DNA of 17,425 bases from JAQGHB01 sp036384495 (GCA_036384495.1 DASVMD010000028.1:1-17425); one strand, 5' to 3'; positions 1-7,338 are shown, counted from the first letter of the stretch. Notes: generated from the sequence alone by a model not told the origin. Program-made: numbers and translations.

Positions 1-40
1 TTTCTTCTTTACGCTGATCACCCTGCTTCTCGGCTGGTAG
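1..40 (+). CDS. C-terminal tail of a probable membrane protein (partial)
   Basis: Reading from base 2, the frame gives FFFTLITLLLGW and then a TAG at 38-40. This strongly hydrophobic end looks like the last transmembrane segment of a protein that begins left of the window. A second frame, from base 1, stays open to a TAA at 46-48 and gives a less distinctive peptide, so the frame is not certain. No function can be given. Confidence 0.35.
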   Translation, partial: FFFTLITLLLGW

Positions 41-61
41 CCATTTAATACTAGTTTTTGC

Positions 62-90
62 TTGGTTTTTGCCCTTGTAGCTGGTATTAT
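62..90 (+). promoter_or_regulatory. Promoter of the HTH-HAD gene
   Basis: A -35-like TTGGTT at 62-67 is followed by a 17-bp spacer and a -10 TATTAT at 85-90. The predicted start of transcription, about 97, is the A of an ATG that opens a 14-codon ORF ending exactly one codon before the HTH-HAD start. Confidence 0.6.
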
Positions 91-96
91 ATGGCC

Positions 97-141
97 ATGA
101 TGGAGTGGAACGACATCCTCTGCCGAGCGGAGCGAAGCTAG
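97..141 (+). CDS. Putative leaderless upstream ORF, 14 codons
   Basis: ATG at 97 begins the short frame MMEWNDILCRAERS and ends with TAG at 139-141. The ATG of the HTH-HAD gene follows immediately and in the same frame. The ATG coincides with the transcription start predicted from the promoter at 62-90, so a ribosome could load on the 5' end, terminate at the TAG and restart at 142. A GGAG at 129-132, inside this ORF, could also serve as the Shine-Dalgarno site for the main gene. Whether the peptide is made is unknown. It could be plain 5' UTR that happens to be open. Confidence 0.35.
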   Translation: MMEWNDILCRAERS

Positions 142-987
142 ATGGATGAGAAAGGATTGGGCAAACGCCTACAAGAGGCGCGTCAAGCGGCTGGTTTAAC
201 CCAGCAGCAACTCTGCGCACGCGCCAATCTCAGCTTCTCCACCCTTACCAAAATTGAACGCGGCGCCATTAAAGCGCCCTCGATTTTCACCGTACAGGCG
301 ATTGCCGGCGCTATTGGCCTGAGCCTCGACGAACTCATCGGTGTCCCTTCCCTGCCCGCTCGCGACCTCAAGAAAACCAGGGATGGCGTCAGCTTTGTCT
401 ACTTCGATATCAACGGCAGTTTGGTGCATTTCTTCCAGCAGGCCTTCACGCAAGCTGCCGAAGACTACGATGTCGCCGCCAATCTAGTCGAATCCAACTA
501 CTGGCGCTTCAACGATGAAGTCTGTCGGGGAACCATGAGCCTCGACGACTTCAATCAGCTCATGGACGAACGCCTGCAAATCAAGGGCTTTGACTGGCGC
601 AAGTATTACCTAGACGCCTTGGAGCCTATCGAGCCGCTCCAGGAGCTTCTGGAATGGGCCAGCGAACACTACAAGGTCGGAATCCTCAGTAACATCATGC
701 CAGGCTTAATTAGCGCCATGCGCGAGGCTGGAAAGCTCCCAAACGTCCATTACGACGTCATTATTGATTCATCGCAGGTCGGCACCATCAAGCCCGAACC
801 GCAGATCTACGAAATCGCCACCAAAGAAGCCGGCGTCCCACCAGAGGAGATCATGTTGATCGATGACACCCGCGGCAATCTCGTAGCCGCCGAAAAGGCT
901 GGCTGGCACGGTCTACTTTTCGACGACTACCAGATGCAAGAAACCATTGTCAAGCTCCGCGAAGCCCTCGAACCCGCCGAAAGCTAA
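142..987 (+). CDS. XRE-type HTH domain fused to a HAD-like hydrolase
   Basis: The protein has 281 residues and two parts. Residues about 5-67 are a Cro/C1-type helix-turn-helix (LTQQQLCARANLSFSTLTKIERG). Residues about 83-275 are a HAD domain of the YihX/epoxide-hydrolase-like IA branch: motif I FDINGSL with the likely nucleophile Asp89, motif II ILSN at 181-184, the motif III lysine in KPEPQIY (Lys217), and motif IV LIDD with Asp241/Asp242. The position two after Asp89 is Asn, not the usual general acid/base Asp, so phosphatase activity may be weak or lost. By inference this is a DNA-binding regulator that senses or hydrolyses a phosphorylated metabolite; its substrate cannot be read from sequence. 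The start is supported by GGAG 9 nt upstream and by the stop codon directly before it. Confidence 0.85.
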   Translation: MDEKGLGKRLQEARQAAGLTQQQLCARANLSFSTLTKIERGAIKAPSIFTVQAIAGAIGLSLDELIGVPSLPARDLKKTRDGVSFVYFDINGSLVHFFQQAFTQAAEDYDVAANLVESNYWRFNDEVCRGTMSLDDFNQLMDERLQIKGFDWRKYYLDALEPIEPLQELLEWASEHYKVGILSNIMPGLISAMREAGKLPNVHYDVIIDSSQVGTIKPEPQIYEIATKEAGVPPEEIMLIDDTRGNLVAAEKAGWHGLLFDDYQMQETIVKLREALEPAES

Positions 988-991
988 ATCC

Positions 992-1020
992 TTGACCAAA
1001 AAACACAAATAGTGTATAAT
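992..1020 (+). promoter_or_regulatory. Strong promoter of the HExxH protein gene
   Basis: TTGACC at 992-997, a 17-bp spacer and a perfect TATAAT at 1015-1020. Transcription should start near 1027, only 3 nt before the ATG at 1030, so the message is essentially leaderless. A GTG at 1012 in the same frame overlaps this -10 region and lies upstream of the transcription start, so it is excluded as the start codon. Confidence 0.85.
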
Positions 1021-1029
1021 AGCAAGATT

Positions 1030-2103
1030 ATGCGAATATACAATGGCCTGGGCTCACCGGTGGCTGCGTTTGAACGTCTAGGAATGCACCGTAGCCGTAT
1101 TTTGGCGTTAGGTGCTGTTGGTGTAACTCTTATGGCAGCCCTTGGCGAGATTGAGTCTCATGACCCCGTCGAACCCTTTAGAAATGCTGCGGGACTTGCC
1201 TTTGATACCGACTGTGACGACCCTACTGCTACTGAAGCTGAGCATGTTCGTGCCGCTTTTACAGAAGCTGCTAATCTCCCAACCAGTGAGTTCAGACTAA
1301 CGCTAGAAGCATTTGCCGATCGGCAAGCACAAAGATATGGCTTTACACTTGTAAATGATGACCAGCAAAAAGCAGAATTACAGCAGGCTACCACGGTGGA
1401 CCAAGCCGTAGATGCTATTGATGACTTCACAGAAAATTACGGCATAAAATTTGGCATTAAAACCAAGAGCTACTTCCTTGATGTTACCAGTGCTAAGCCT
1501 ATTAGTAAGGATGATCTGCGGATCTTTACTTTGCAAGCGGACGGCAAAGGTCTCATGGAGGAGCTTCATTTCATACCAAAGGAGCTTGTGCAGCTTGGTG
1601 GTGTAAAGGATATAAAGCTTACTGGTGATATTGAAGGTGGCCACGATGCAGGTATATATCAGACCGGTCGCGACGAAATTGATCTTGATAAAAAAGATTT
1701 TGCGAATGACACTGACGTTGTGCACGAGCTAACTCACCCTCTTGATAAGGCGACGTGTGGTTACTGGGGGCGAAAACGCGACCCGAGCTTTAAGGCGCTT
1801 AATCCCTCAGGCTTTAAGTATGGTGCCAATAATCACGACACCCGTGTAGTATCTAGCAACTACGGAGGCACCAATGTCGTCGAGGATAAGGCAGAAATAG
1901 GCAGGAATTTACTGGGGGGCGACCCACAGGTACTGAATGAGCCTATTCTTAAACGTAAAGCTCAACTCTTACTCGGACGGTTTGAGCATCGTCTTCCACG
2001 TATCAGTAACTACGTTGCTGCGATTAACAGATACATGTTATTGGCCTACACAGGTAACCTACCGCGCGACAAGGATAGTAAATTTACACTCGGTTCCGGT
2101 TAA
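1030..2103 (+). CDS. Membrane-anchored or secreted HExxH metallopeptidase-like protein
   Basis: The protein has 357 residues from the ATG at 1030, chosen because of the promoter just upstream. A hydrophobic stretch (about residues 23-39, preceded by Arg21 and Arg23) suggests a signal peptide or N-terminal anchor. The centre carries HELTHPLD (His232, Glu233, His236), the zinc-binding HExxH signature. About 50 residues later comes SSNYGGTNVVEDKAEIG (276-290). This resembles the YxxTNxxEDxAE segment that gives the third zinc ligand in gluzincins of the anthrax lethal factor-like type, making Glu289 or Glu285 the candidate ligand. I infer an exported zinc peptidase, possibly acting on a host cell or the cell's own envelope. 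The family name is unproven, and the N-terminal 200 residues are not recognised. The gene is convergent with valS; the two stop codons share the bases TTAA at 2100-2103. Confidence 0.75.
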   Translation: MRIYNGLGSPVAAFERLGMHRSRILALGAVGVTLMAALGEIESHDPVEPFRNAAGLAFDTDCDDPTATEAEHVRAAFTEAANLPTSEFRLTLEAFADRQAQRYGFTLVNDDQQKAELQQATTVDQAVDAIDDFTENYGIKFGIKTKSYFLDVTSAKPISKDDLRIFTLQADGKGLMEELHFIPKELVQLGGVKDIKLTGDIEGGHDAGIYQTGRDEIDLDKKDFANDTDVVHELTHPLDKATCGYWGRKRDPSFKALNPSGFKYGANNHDTRVVSSNYGGTNVVEDKAEIGRNLLGGDPQVLNEPILKRKAQLLLGRFEHRLPRISNYVAAINRYMLLAYTGNLPRDKDSKFTLGSG

Positions 2104-4643
2104 GCGCTAAACCGTACTACTTCTTCGTGAATAGATTGTAAGAGCTCTTTTGCTTCGGTCAGTTGCTGGCGAGTCTGCCCGACAACCTTCTCCGGCGCGT
2201 TCGCAACATAGCTTTTGTTGGCCAAGCGGCCTTCGAGCTGCTTTATGACAATCTCTTGCTTGCTTGCCTTCCCCGTTAACTCATCGGCGTAGGCTTTGGC
2301 GGCGGCAGCGTCAATGTCGAGCCAGGCGTTTTGCTTGGTGCTGGTCAGGTTGAGTCCGCTCCCCTGCTCCGTTTCGCTAACGGCCGCCAGACGAGCCATG
2401 CGCTTAACCACCTCGACATTGTCCCGTAACAGGGGTGAATCGCTAAAGTACAGTGTAGCACCCGAAACCTTCAAGGCCTTGGTTATGAAACGCGTTTCGC
2501 TAATAATCGCCTGTAACTCGCTAAATTCCTTAGCGCGAGCCTTGTCGCTCTTGAGCGGCTTCTGCATGGTCTTGGTTGCCAAAATAGAGTCGTCTTCCCA
2601 CTTGAGCGTCTGCCAGATGGTTTCCGTCACAAACGGCGCAAACGGATGCGCCAGAACCAAAACCGACTCCAGCAGATGCGCCAGCAGCGGCTTATTTGGC
2701 TCCGCCTTGCTAGCTTCAATGTACCAGTCAGCCAAGTCGTCCCAGATAAAGTGATAAAGCGTGTCATAGGCTTCGCTAAAGGCGTACTTGTCTAAATCTT
2801 TGCTAATTTTGTCTTGTGATTGTTGTAATCGTGACAATATCCAATGATCTGCAACAGAAGTGGGCACCACATTTCCTCGCTCTGGCTTGTCACCCACAAT
2901 GTCTTCGATAAACCGCGCAATGTTCCAAATCTTGTTGCTAAAATTACGTGCGTCTTCCACTTTACGCTTGTCGTATCCACGATTCACGGCCGCGGCACGC
3001 CCATTGATTATGCCCATGCGCAGCGCGTCTGAGCCATATTCCTCTATCACTGGTAGTGGGTCAACCACGTTACCAATTGATTTGCTCATTTTAGAGCCGT
3101 CTTCGGCCATAACATATCCGTGAATGTAAACTTCGCGGAATGGGATATCATCCGTTACGTAGAGGCCGAGCATGATCATGCGACTAACCCAGGGATACAA
3201 GATTTCCCCACCGGTTTCCATCAGGCTCAAGGGGTAAAAGCGCTTAAAATCCTCGGAATCAGGGTAGCCAAGGGTGGCGTAAGGCCACGAGCTACTACTA
3301 AACCAGGTGTCGAAAGTATCGGGATCACGGCGGTAGGTTTTACCGTCGATTTCTATGATCTCCTGATCAACGCGCTCATCGTAAATCCAGTCATCGCTGT
3401 CATCGACGTTCTGGAAAGCCGGAATCGGAATGCCCCAAGCAATCTGACGGCTAATATTCCAGTCATGCAACCCCTTAAGGTAGTTGATGAGCTGATCTTT
3501 CTTTGCATCAGGGTAAAACGTAATTTTGTCGTCTTCAAGCACATCAATTGCCCGTTTTGCCAAAGGTTGCATATCTACAAACCATTGGTCAAGCAACATT
3601 GGTTCAATAACTGTGTCGCATTTATAGCAATGCCCCACGCGGCTGGTGTAGTCTTTGTCTACTTTTACGAGCAGCCCCTGCTCTTCCATGGCTTTCACCA
3701 CTGCTTCACGCCCTTCCCTAACAGTCAATCCCTCGAATCGCCCTGTAAGGTGGTTGAGCGTACCGTCATGATTAATGATGCGTTTGGCAGGCAGGTTGTG
3801 ACGCTGGGCGACTTCCCAGTCGTCAAAGGAGTGAGCGGGCGTTATTTTAACGGCTCCAGTACCGAAGTCAGGATCAACCATTTCGTCGGCGACGACCTGC
3901 ACCTCGAACGGCCCATTAACACCTTCTACGGTGATAACCGTACCGACGTATTTGGCGTAGCGCTTGTCTTCTGGATGAACTGCAACAGCCGTGTCGCCAA
4001 ACTTAGTTTCCGGACGGGTAGTAGCAAGCACAAAAGGTCCATATTTAATGTAATACAAAGGATTTTTCTCTTCGCGATGCACAACCTCAATATCGGCAAA
4101 TCCAGTACGGTGAAACGTGCAATAATTAACTAAGCGTTCACCCCTGTAAATAAGCTTTTCGTCCCACATTTTTTTAAAGGTGGCATAGGCTCGCGATACA
4201 ATCTTCTGGTCAAGTGTGAAGGTGTAATGCTCCCAATCGCAACTGACACCCATTTTGCGCAGTTGCGTTTCAAAATTACCCCTGTTAAGCGCCACAAAAT
4301 CAAAGATTTGATTGTAGAGTTCCTCACGGGTGAAATCAAAGCGGCTCTTGCCTTCTTTGGCCAAATGTTTCTCATAGACTGATTGGGTCTCAAACCCAGC
4401 GTGATCAGCTCCTGGCAGAAGAAGTACAGACTCCCCCTTTAGTCGGTGGTAGCGCGCAGCAATATCTTCGAGCGCCGCCGTTAACTCATAACCAATGTGT
4501 AGATTAGCGTTAGCATTTGGTGGCGGCATGACAATACTGTAGGGCTGTCCTTCTTTGGCCGGCTTAAATGCTCCGCTCTTTTCCCAGAGCGCATAAATGT
4601 CGTTCTCGTAGTCGCTTGGTATATACGTTTTTGGTAACTTCAT
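2100..4643 (-). CDS. valS: Valyl-tRNA synthetase
   Basis: An 847-residue class Ia synthetase that charges tRNA-Val in the cytoplasm. The first signature is LHIGYEL (residues 48-54), so the second His of HIGH is Tyr here. The KMSKS signature is canonical in DGSKMSKSIGN, near residue 520. Between them lie the editing (CP1) domain and a GHCYKCDT segment. The C-terminus (about residues 785-847) is the predicted coiled-coil arm typical of ValRS, including KQLEGRLANKSYVANAPEKV. The length is at the short end of the family's usual range. The ATG at 4643 has AGGA about 7 nt upstream. A promoter at 4754-4783 and a valine-codon leader ORF lie upstream, suggesting control by valyl-tRNA supply. The stop codon overlaps that of the convergent peptidase gene. 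Confidence 0.98.
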   Translation of the reverse strand: MKLPKTYIPSDYENDIYALWEKSGAFKPAKEGQPYSIVMPPPNANANLHIGYELTAALEDIAARYHRLKGESVLLLPGADHAGFETQSVYEKHLAKEGKSRFDFTREELYNQIFDFVALNRGNFETQLRKMGVSCDWEHYTFTLDQKIVSRAYATFKKMWDEKLIYRGERLVNYCTFHRTGFADIEVVHREEKNPLYYIKYGPFVLATTRPETKFGDTAVAVHPEDKRYAKYVGTVITVEGVNGPFEVQVVADEMVDPDFGTGAVKITPAHSFDDWEVAQRHNLPAKRIINHDGTLNHLTGRFEGLTVREGREAVVKAMEEQGLLVKVDKDYTSRVGHCYKCDTVIEPMLLDQWFVDMQPLAKRAIDVLEDDKITFYPDAKKDQLINYLKGLHDWNISRQIAWGIPIPAFQNVDDSDDWIYDERVDQEIIEIDGKTYRRDPDTFDTWFSSSSWPYATLGYPDSEDFKRFYPLSLMETGGEILYPWVSRMIMLGLYVTDDIPFREVYIHGYVMAEDGSKMSKSIGNVVDPLPVIEEYGSDALRMGIINGRAAAVNRGYDKRKVEDARNFSNKIWNIARFIEDIVGDKPERGNVVPTSVADHWILSRLQQSQDKISKDLDKYAFSEAYDTLYHFIWDDLADWYIEASKAEPNKPLLAHLLESVLVLAHPFAPFVTETIWQTLKWEDDSILATKTMQKPLKSDKARAKEFSELQAIISETRFITKALKVSGATLYFSDSPLLRDNVEVVKRMARLAAVSETEQGSGLNLTSTKQNAWLDIDAAAAKAYADELTGKASKQEIVIKQLEGRLANKSYVANAPEKVVGQTRQQLTEAKELLQSIHEEVVRFSA

Positions 4644-4687
4644 CTGTTAGTCCTAGTTATTCGTTGGTAAAGATTTGGTGTAAAGAG

Positions 4688-4710
4688 AAAAATGGCGCCT
4701 AGCGCACACC
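4688..4710 (-). terminator. Possible attenuator hairpin in the valS leader
   Basis: Read on the minus strand, GCGC (4705-4702), loop TAG (4701-4699) and GCGC (4698-4695) form a stem. It can be extended past one bulged T by G-C, T-A and two G-T pairs, and TTTTTCTCTTT follows. The loop is the stop codon of the leader ORF. An alternative hairpin, CGCA (4716-4713) with TGCG (4706-4703), uses the same left arm, so the two are mutually exclusive. The stem is short, so terminator strength is uncertain. Confidence 0.45.
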
Positions 4711-4746
4711 ACTGCGAACCGAACCAACCTGGACCAAACTTTTCAT
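4699..4746 (-). CDS. Valine-codon leader peptide of valS (putative)
   Basis: The ATG at 4746 opens a 15-codon frame, MKSLVQVGSVRSGVR, ending in TAG at 4699-4701, about 55 nt before valS. Four of the fifteen codons are valine (GTC, GTT, GTT, GTG), directly upstream of the gene for valyl-tRNA synthetase. The predicted transcription start is at or within 1 nt of the ATG, so the leader would be translated as a leaderless message. The first valine codon lies in TTGGTCC (4737-4731), which can pair over 7 bp (one G-U) with GGACTAA (4653-4647) covering the valS Shine-Dalgarno. Stalling on valine codons could therefore free valS translation. This is a reading of sequence only; no homologues were checked. 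Confidence 0.6.
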   Translation of the reverse strand: MKSLVQVGSVRSGVR

Positions 4747-4753
4747 ACCATCC

Positions 4754-4783
4754 AGTATACCACCTCTGTAATATTTGCAACAA
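4754..4783 (-). promoter_or_regulatory. Promoter of the valS leader and valS
   Basis: On the minus strand a -10 TATACT occupies 4759-4754. A -35 TTGTTG (4783-4778, 18-bp spacer) is preferred over TTGCAA (4780-4775, 15-bp spacer). The start point predicted 7-8 nt downstream is 4747/4746, the latter being the A of the leader ATG. The sequence upstream to the tsaD stop (4784-4867) is very AT-rich and holds a perfect 17-bp palindrome, GAATTATTTAATAATTC, at 4791-4807, a possible operator. I see no gene in it. Confidence 0.6.
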
Positions 4784-4867
4784 TATTTAAGAATTATTTA
4801 ATAATTCCACATGAAACAAATTTAATAATTTTTTAATGATAGCTTTTTCTTAAAACGGTATGGCGAG

Positions 4868-5926
4868 CTACATCGACAAGTTCGGCCGGATATCAAGAGA
4901 GTAGGGATCAGCCTCAGGCTGGCCCAAAGAAGCTTTAAAGCAGCCCAGCGTGGCAATCATCGCCCCATTATCGGTACACAGCTTGAGGTCGGGGAACTCC
5001 ACGGGAATCGGGATCGCCTCTGTTAATTGGTGCCTCAGCTCACCGCTGGCAGCCACGCCCCCGGCAATCACTACGCTAGCCGGCGAAAACTCATCAAACG
5101 CCAGTCGCGCCTTATCAACGATAGTCTCTACGGCTACGCGCTGGAAGCTGGCTGCAATATCGGCCTTCTGAGCCTCAGAGAGGCGCTCAGGCAGCTTTAT
5201 GGAGGGGAAGTCGTAACTTTCCCCAATCGCGCCCTGCGCCAGGCGCAAAACGGCTGTTTTGGGCCCCGAAAAGCTAAAATCATAGCGCCCCATCTTGGCT
5301 TTTGGTATTTGATAGGCCTGTGGATCGCCCCGTAGTGCCGCTTTAGCCACCGATGGTCCGCCAGGGTAGGGGAGTCCGAGCATTTTTGCCACTTTATCAA
5401 ACGCCTCACCAATAGCGTCATCCTGCGTGCGCCCCAGCAGCGTGTAGTCAAAATGGTCACGAAACAGTACCAGTTGGCTATGCCCACCAGATACAATAAT
5501 CGCCAACATCGGGAATTTCGGCTGCTGCGAACGCATGGAATAGCCGGGCAGGGAAGTCGCAGTCAAGAAGTTAGCATAGACGTGTCCTTCCACATGGTTA
5601 ACAGCGTACAACGGCTTTTTCTTGGTGATCGCCAAGGTGCGAGCCGTCAAAACTCCAATCAGCAGACTGCCGCCCAGACCAGCGCCGTAGGTAACAGCGA
5701 TGGCGTCGATATCGTCCCAGGTGCAGTCCGCGTCGTCCAGGGCTTGGTGCACGGTTGGCATCATCACCTCAATGTGACTACGCGCGGCAATTTCCGGCAC
5801 CACACCCCCGTACTGCACATGCAAATCCATGCTGGATGCTACTGCATTACTGAGCAGCCGAAAGCCATCCTCCACCACTGCAACGGCAGTTTCGTCGCAA
5901 CTTGTCTCAATTCCTAAAACCTTCAT
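4868..5926 (-). CDS. tsaD: tRNA threonylcarbamoyladenosine synthase subunit TsaD
   Basis: TsaD (Kae1/Qri7 family, ASKHA fold) transfers the threonylcarbamoyl group to A37 of ANN-decoding tRNAs, working with TsaB, TsaE and TsaC/Sua5. The start chosen at 5926 gives 352 residues and the canonical N-terminus MKVLGIETSCDETA. The upstream in-frame ATG at 5965 would add 13 atypical residues and lies before the -10 box. Visible hallmarks are the metal-binding HVEGH (His111, His115), SGGHSQLV (146-153), the GRTQDDAIGEAFDKVAKMLG loop, FSGPKTAV (219-226), IAGGVAAS (287-294) and CTDNGAM with the third ligand Asp319. A -10 box ends 7 nt before the ATG, implying a leaderless message. An array of 11-bp motifs, shared with the fic promoter, lies immediately upstream of the expected -35 position. 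Confidence 0.98.
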   Translation of the reverse strand: MKVLGIETSCDETAVAVVEDGFRLLSNAVASSMDLHVQYGGVVPEIAARSHIEVMMPTVHQALDDADCTWDDIDAIAVTYGAGLGGSLLIGVLTARTLAITKKKPLYAVNHVEGHVYANFLTATSLPGYSMRSQQPKFPMLAIIVSGGHSQLVLFRDHFDYTLLGRTQDDAIGEAFDKVAKMLGLPYPGGPSVAKAALRGDPQAYQIPKAKMGRYDFSFSGPKTAVLRLAQGAIGESYDFPSIKLPERLSEAQKADIAASFQRVAVETIVDKARLAFDEFSPASVVIAGGVAASGELRHQLTEAIPIPVEFPDLKLCTDNGAMIATLGCFKASLGQPEADPYSLDIRPNLSM

Positions 5927-5933
5927 TTTGAGT

Positions 5934-5962
5934 ATTGTATCAATTTTTTCACAAATAAGTCG
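5934..5962 (-). promoter_or_regulatory. Promoter of tsaD
   Basis: On the minus strand, TACAAT at 5939-5934 lies 7 nt before the tsaD ATG. The hexamer 17 bp further upstream (CGACTT, 5962-5957) is a poor -35 box. A weak -35 with repeated binding sites directly behind it is what an activator-dependent promoter would look like. Confidence 0.5.
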
Positions 5963-5963
5963 C

Positions 5964-6006
5964 ACATGTGCAATACATGTGCAATTCCTGTGTATATTGC
6001 ATATGT
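5964..6006. promoter_or_regulatory. Operator array A: three copies of an 11-bp motif
   Basis: ACATGTGCAAT occurs twice in tandem (5964-5974, 5975-5985). After a 10-bp gap comes the inverted form ATTGCATATGT (5996-6006). The layout is the same as in array B at 7347-7389. Relative to the predicted tsaD start point (5927), the array covers about -37 to -79. It lies just 3' of the fic stop codon. Confidence 0.65.
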
Positions 6007-6015
6007 GTACTGGGG

Positions 6016-7332
6016 TCAGGAGCGTGGTTTAGCATAATAATGGACATATTTACCTTGGCGGAGAGTGAAGACTAGGCCAAGGCGTTGCAGCTCCAACAGG
6101 TCGGTTCGAGCAGTGTTTAGGCTAATACGGTTGAGGCTGCTATGCGTAGTTACACTGACGCTGTGACGTTGATTAGAAAGAAGGTAGTGCATTATCTGTT
6201 TTTGGCGCTCATTAAGTCTGCCGCGGGTCTCCAATATACGGTCAATCTCTGCATTTTCGGCTCGCTGCTTGTCAATGTATCCCAGAAATTCGTTGAGAGC
6301 CTGCTTGATCTTTTGCATATGGTAGTCGTAGAAATACGTGAAGTCATTACCGTCCTGCTCGCTGTATACATACGCGTCGCTGTACTGCATTGGCGCTCGT
6401 TTAATGACGGTTGAGATTGGTATATATGTGGCCAGCCAATAATTCTTTTTAAGGAGTAACCAGTAAAATAAAGCGCGAGCTATTCTGCCGTTGCCATCTA
6501 CGAACGGATGCAGATAGCCGATCCAGAAATGCAGCAATATGGCTTTAATAATAGGATGCATAAAGTGAGCAGGATCGCTGTCGTTAGCAATACCGATCAA
6601 GACGTCAAGTTCTTCAAGCATGAAATCTTCGGTGGGAGGGATATACGTAGTCTGTGTTTCTGATCCCACGCGAATAGGGTCCTTATCTGTTCTAAAGCGG
6701 CCGATATCCTCTTCGTCCATGGTGTTGGTAGACACTAGGCGGTGCATTTCAAGTAGTAGTTCATGACTGAGCGGCACGTCTTTGTAGGTCTCGGTGATCT
6801 TGGTCATCATTAGGTAGTTGTTGTGAATCATCCATTCTGATTTATTGCGGGGCGTACGACTTTCGGCAAGCATTTCCTTGGCGACTTTGCGGGTCACGTT
6901 AGCGCCTTCGAGCTGACTCGAGGCAATTGCTTCCTCGATAACCCCGCGGGTTAAGAAAGACTGCTGCTCAACAGGGTTGATCCTGACATTGCTGCTCATG
7001 AACTGGCCGCCCATGAGGAGATCGAATTCATTGAGATATTGGTCGGTATATTGCAGGCGATTCCAGCTAAAAAGCTCATCATTTTGAGCCTTAATCCAGA
7101 TTGGTTGTGAGGTGTTGCGGCGAGTGTCGCGAGCCAGGTACCAGGCCTCTTCGGGGCTGAACCCGGCCGGAGGTTTTTTAAATCGCGCCTTTTCCCATGG
7201 CAAATAGCGCGGCTGATTGATAGATTCAATATATTTACGTATTTCGTCTCTATGTTCTCGGTATTTGGTATATAGCTCAGTAAAATCTATGCTGGTATAG
7301 TCAGGTTGACGAATGTGGTAAAAGTTGTCCAT
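6016..7332 (-). CDS. fic: Fic/FIDO-domain protein with C-terminal winged helix
   Basis: Fic proteins modify target proteins, usually by AMP transfer from ATP to a hydroxyl side chain. The catalytic motif HPFVDGNGRIAR (residues 275-286, His275) is complete. SSQLEG at 138-143 fits the (S/T)xxxE(G/N) inhibitory helix placed before the Fic core, so this is a class II, self-inhibited enzyme. Residues about 370-433 form a predicted winged helix (NERQKQIMHYLLSN through YVHYYAKP), as in many long Fic proteins. The start is taken at 7332 (438 residues) because a -10 box lies 6 nt upstream; the longer in-frame start at 7380 would be inside the promoter and operator. No antitoxin gene is adjacent, in keeping with internal inhibition. 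The gene sits between two copies of the same 11-bp motif array, which its own winged helix may bind (inference). Confidence 0.92.
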   Translation of the reverse strand: MDNFYHIRQPDYTSIDFTELYTKYREHRDEIRKYIESINQPRYLPWEKARFKKPPAGFSPEEAWYLARDTRRNTSQPIWIKAQNDELFSWNRLQYTDQYLNEFDLLMGGQFMSSNVRINPVEQQSFLTRGVIEEAIASSQLEGANVTRKVAKEMLAESRTPRNKSEWMIHNNYLMMTKITETYKDVPLSHELLLEMHRLVSTNTMDEEDIGRFRTDKDPIRVGSETQTTYIPPTEDFMLEELDVLIGIANDSDPAHFMHPIIKAILLHFWIGYLHPFVDGNGRIARALFYWLLLKKNYWLATYIPISTVIKRAPMQYSDAYVYSEQDGNDFTYFYDYHMQKIKQALNEFLGYIDKQRAENAEIDRILETRGRLNERQKQIMHYLLSNQRHSVSVTTHSSLNRISLNTARTDLLELQRLGLVFTLRQGKYVHYYAKPRS

Positions 7333-7338
7333 AGCTCT

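Noticed and set aside
1012..1032. GTG at 1012 as the start of the HExxH protein
   Set aside because: It lies 3 nt upstream of the -10 box TATAAT (1015-1020), so it is not in the transcript; the ATG at 1030 is right at the transcription start.
3120..4133. 337-codon open frame on + opposite valS
   Set aside because: It lies entirely antisense to the well-conserved valS gene, has no recognisable domain and no promoter or ribosome-binding site; it is a shadow of valS codon bias.
4644..4760. T-box riboswitch in the valS leader
   Set aside because: GTGGT-like bits are present, but the conserved antiterminator bulge sequence, specifier loop and stem I features are not, and the transcript is only about 100 nt long.
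5927..5965. Upstream ATG at 5965 as the tsaD start
   Set aside because: It precedes the -10 box, and MKVLGIETSC at 5926 is the standard TsaD N-terminus.
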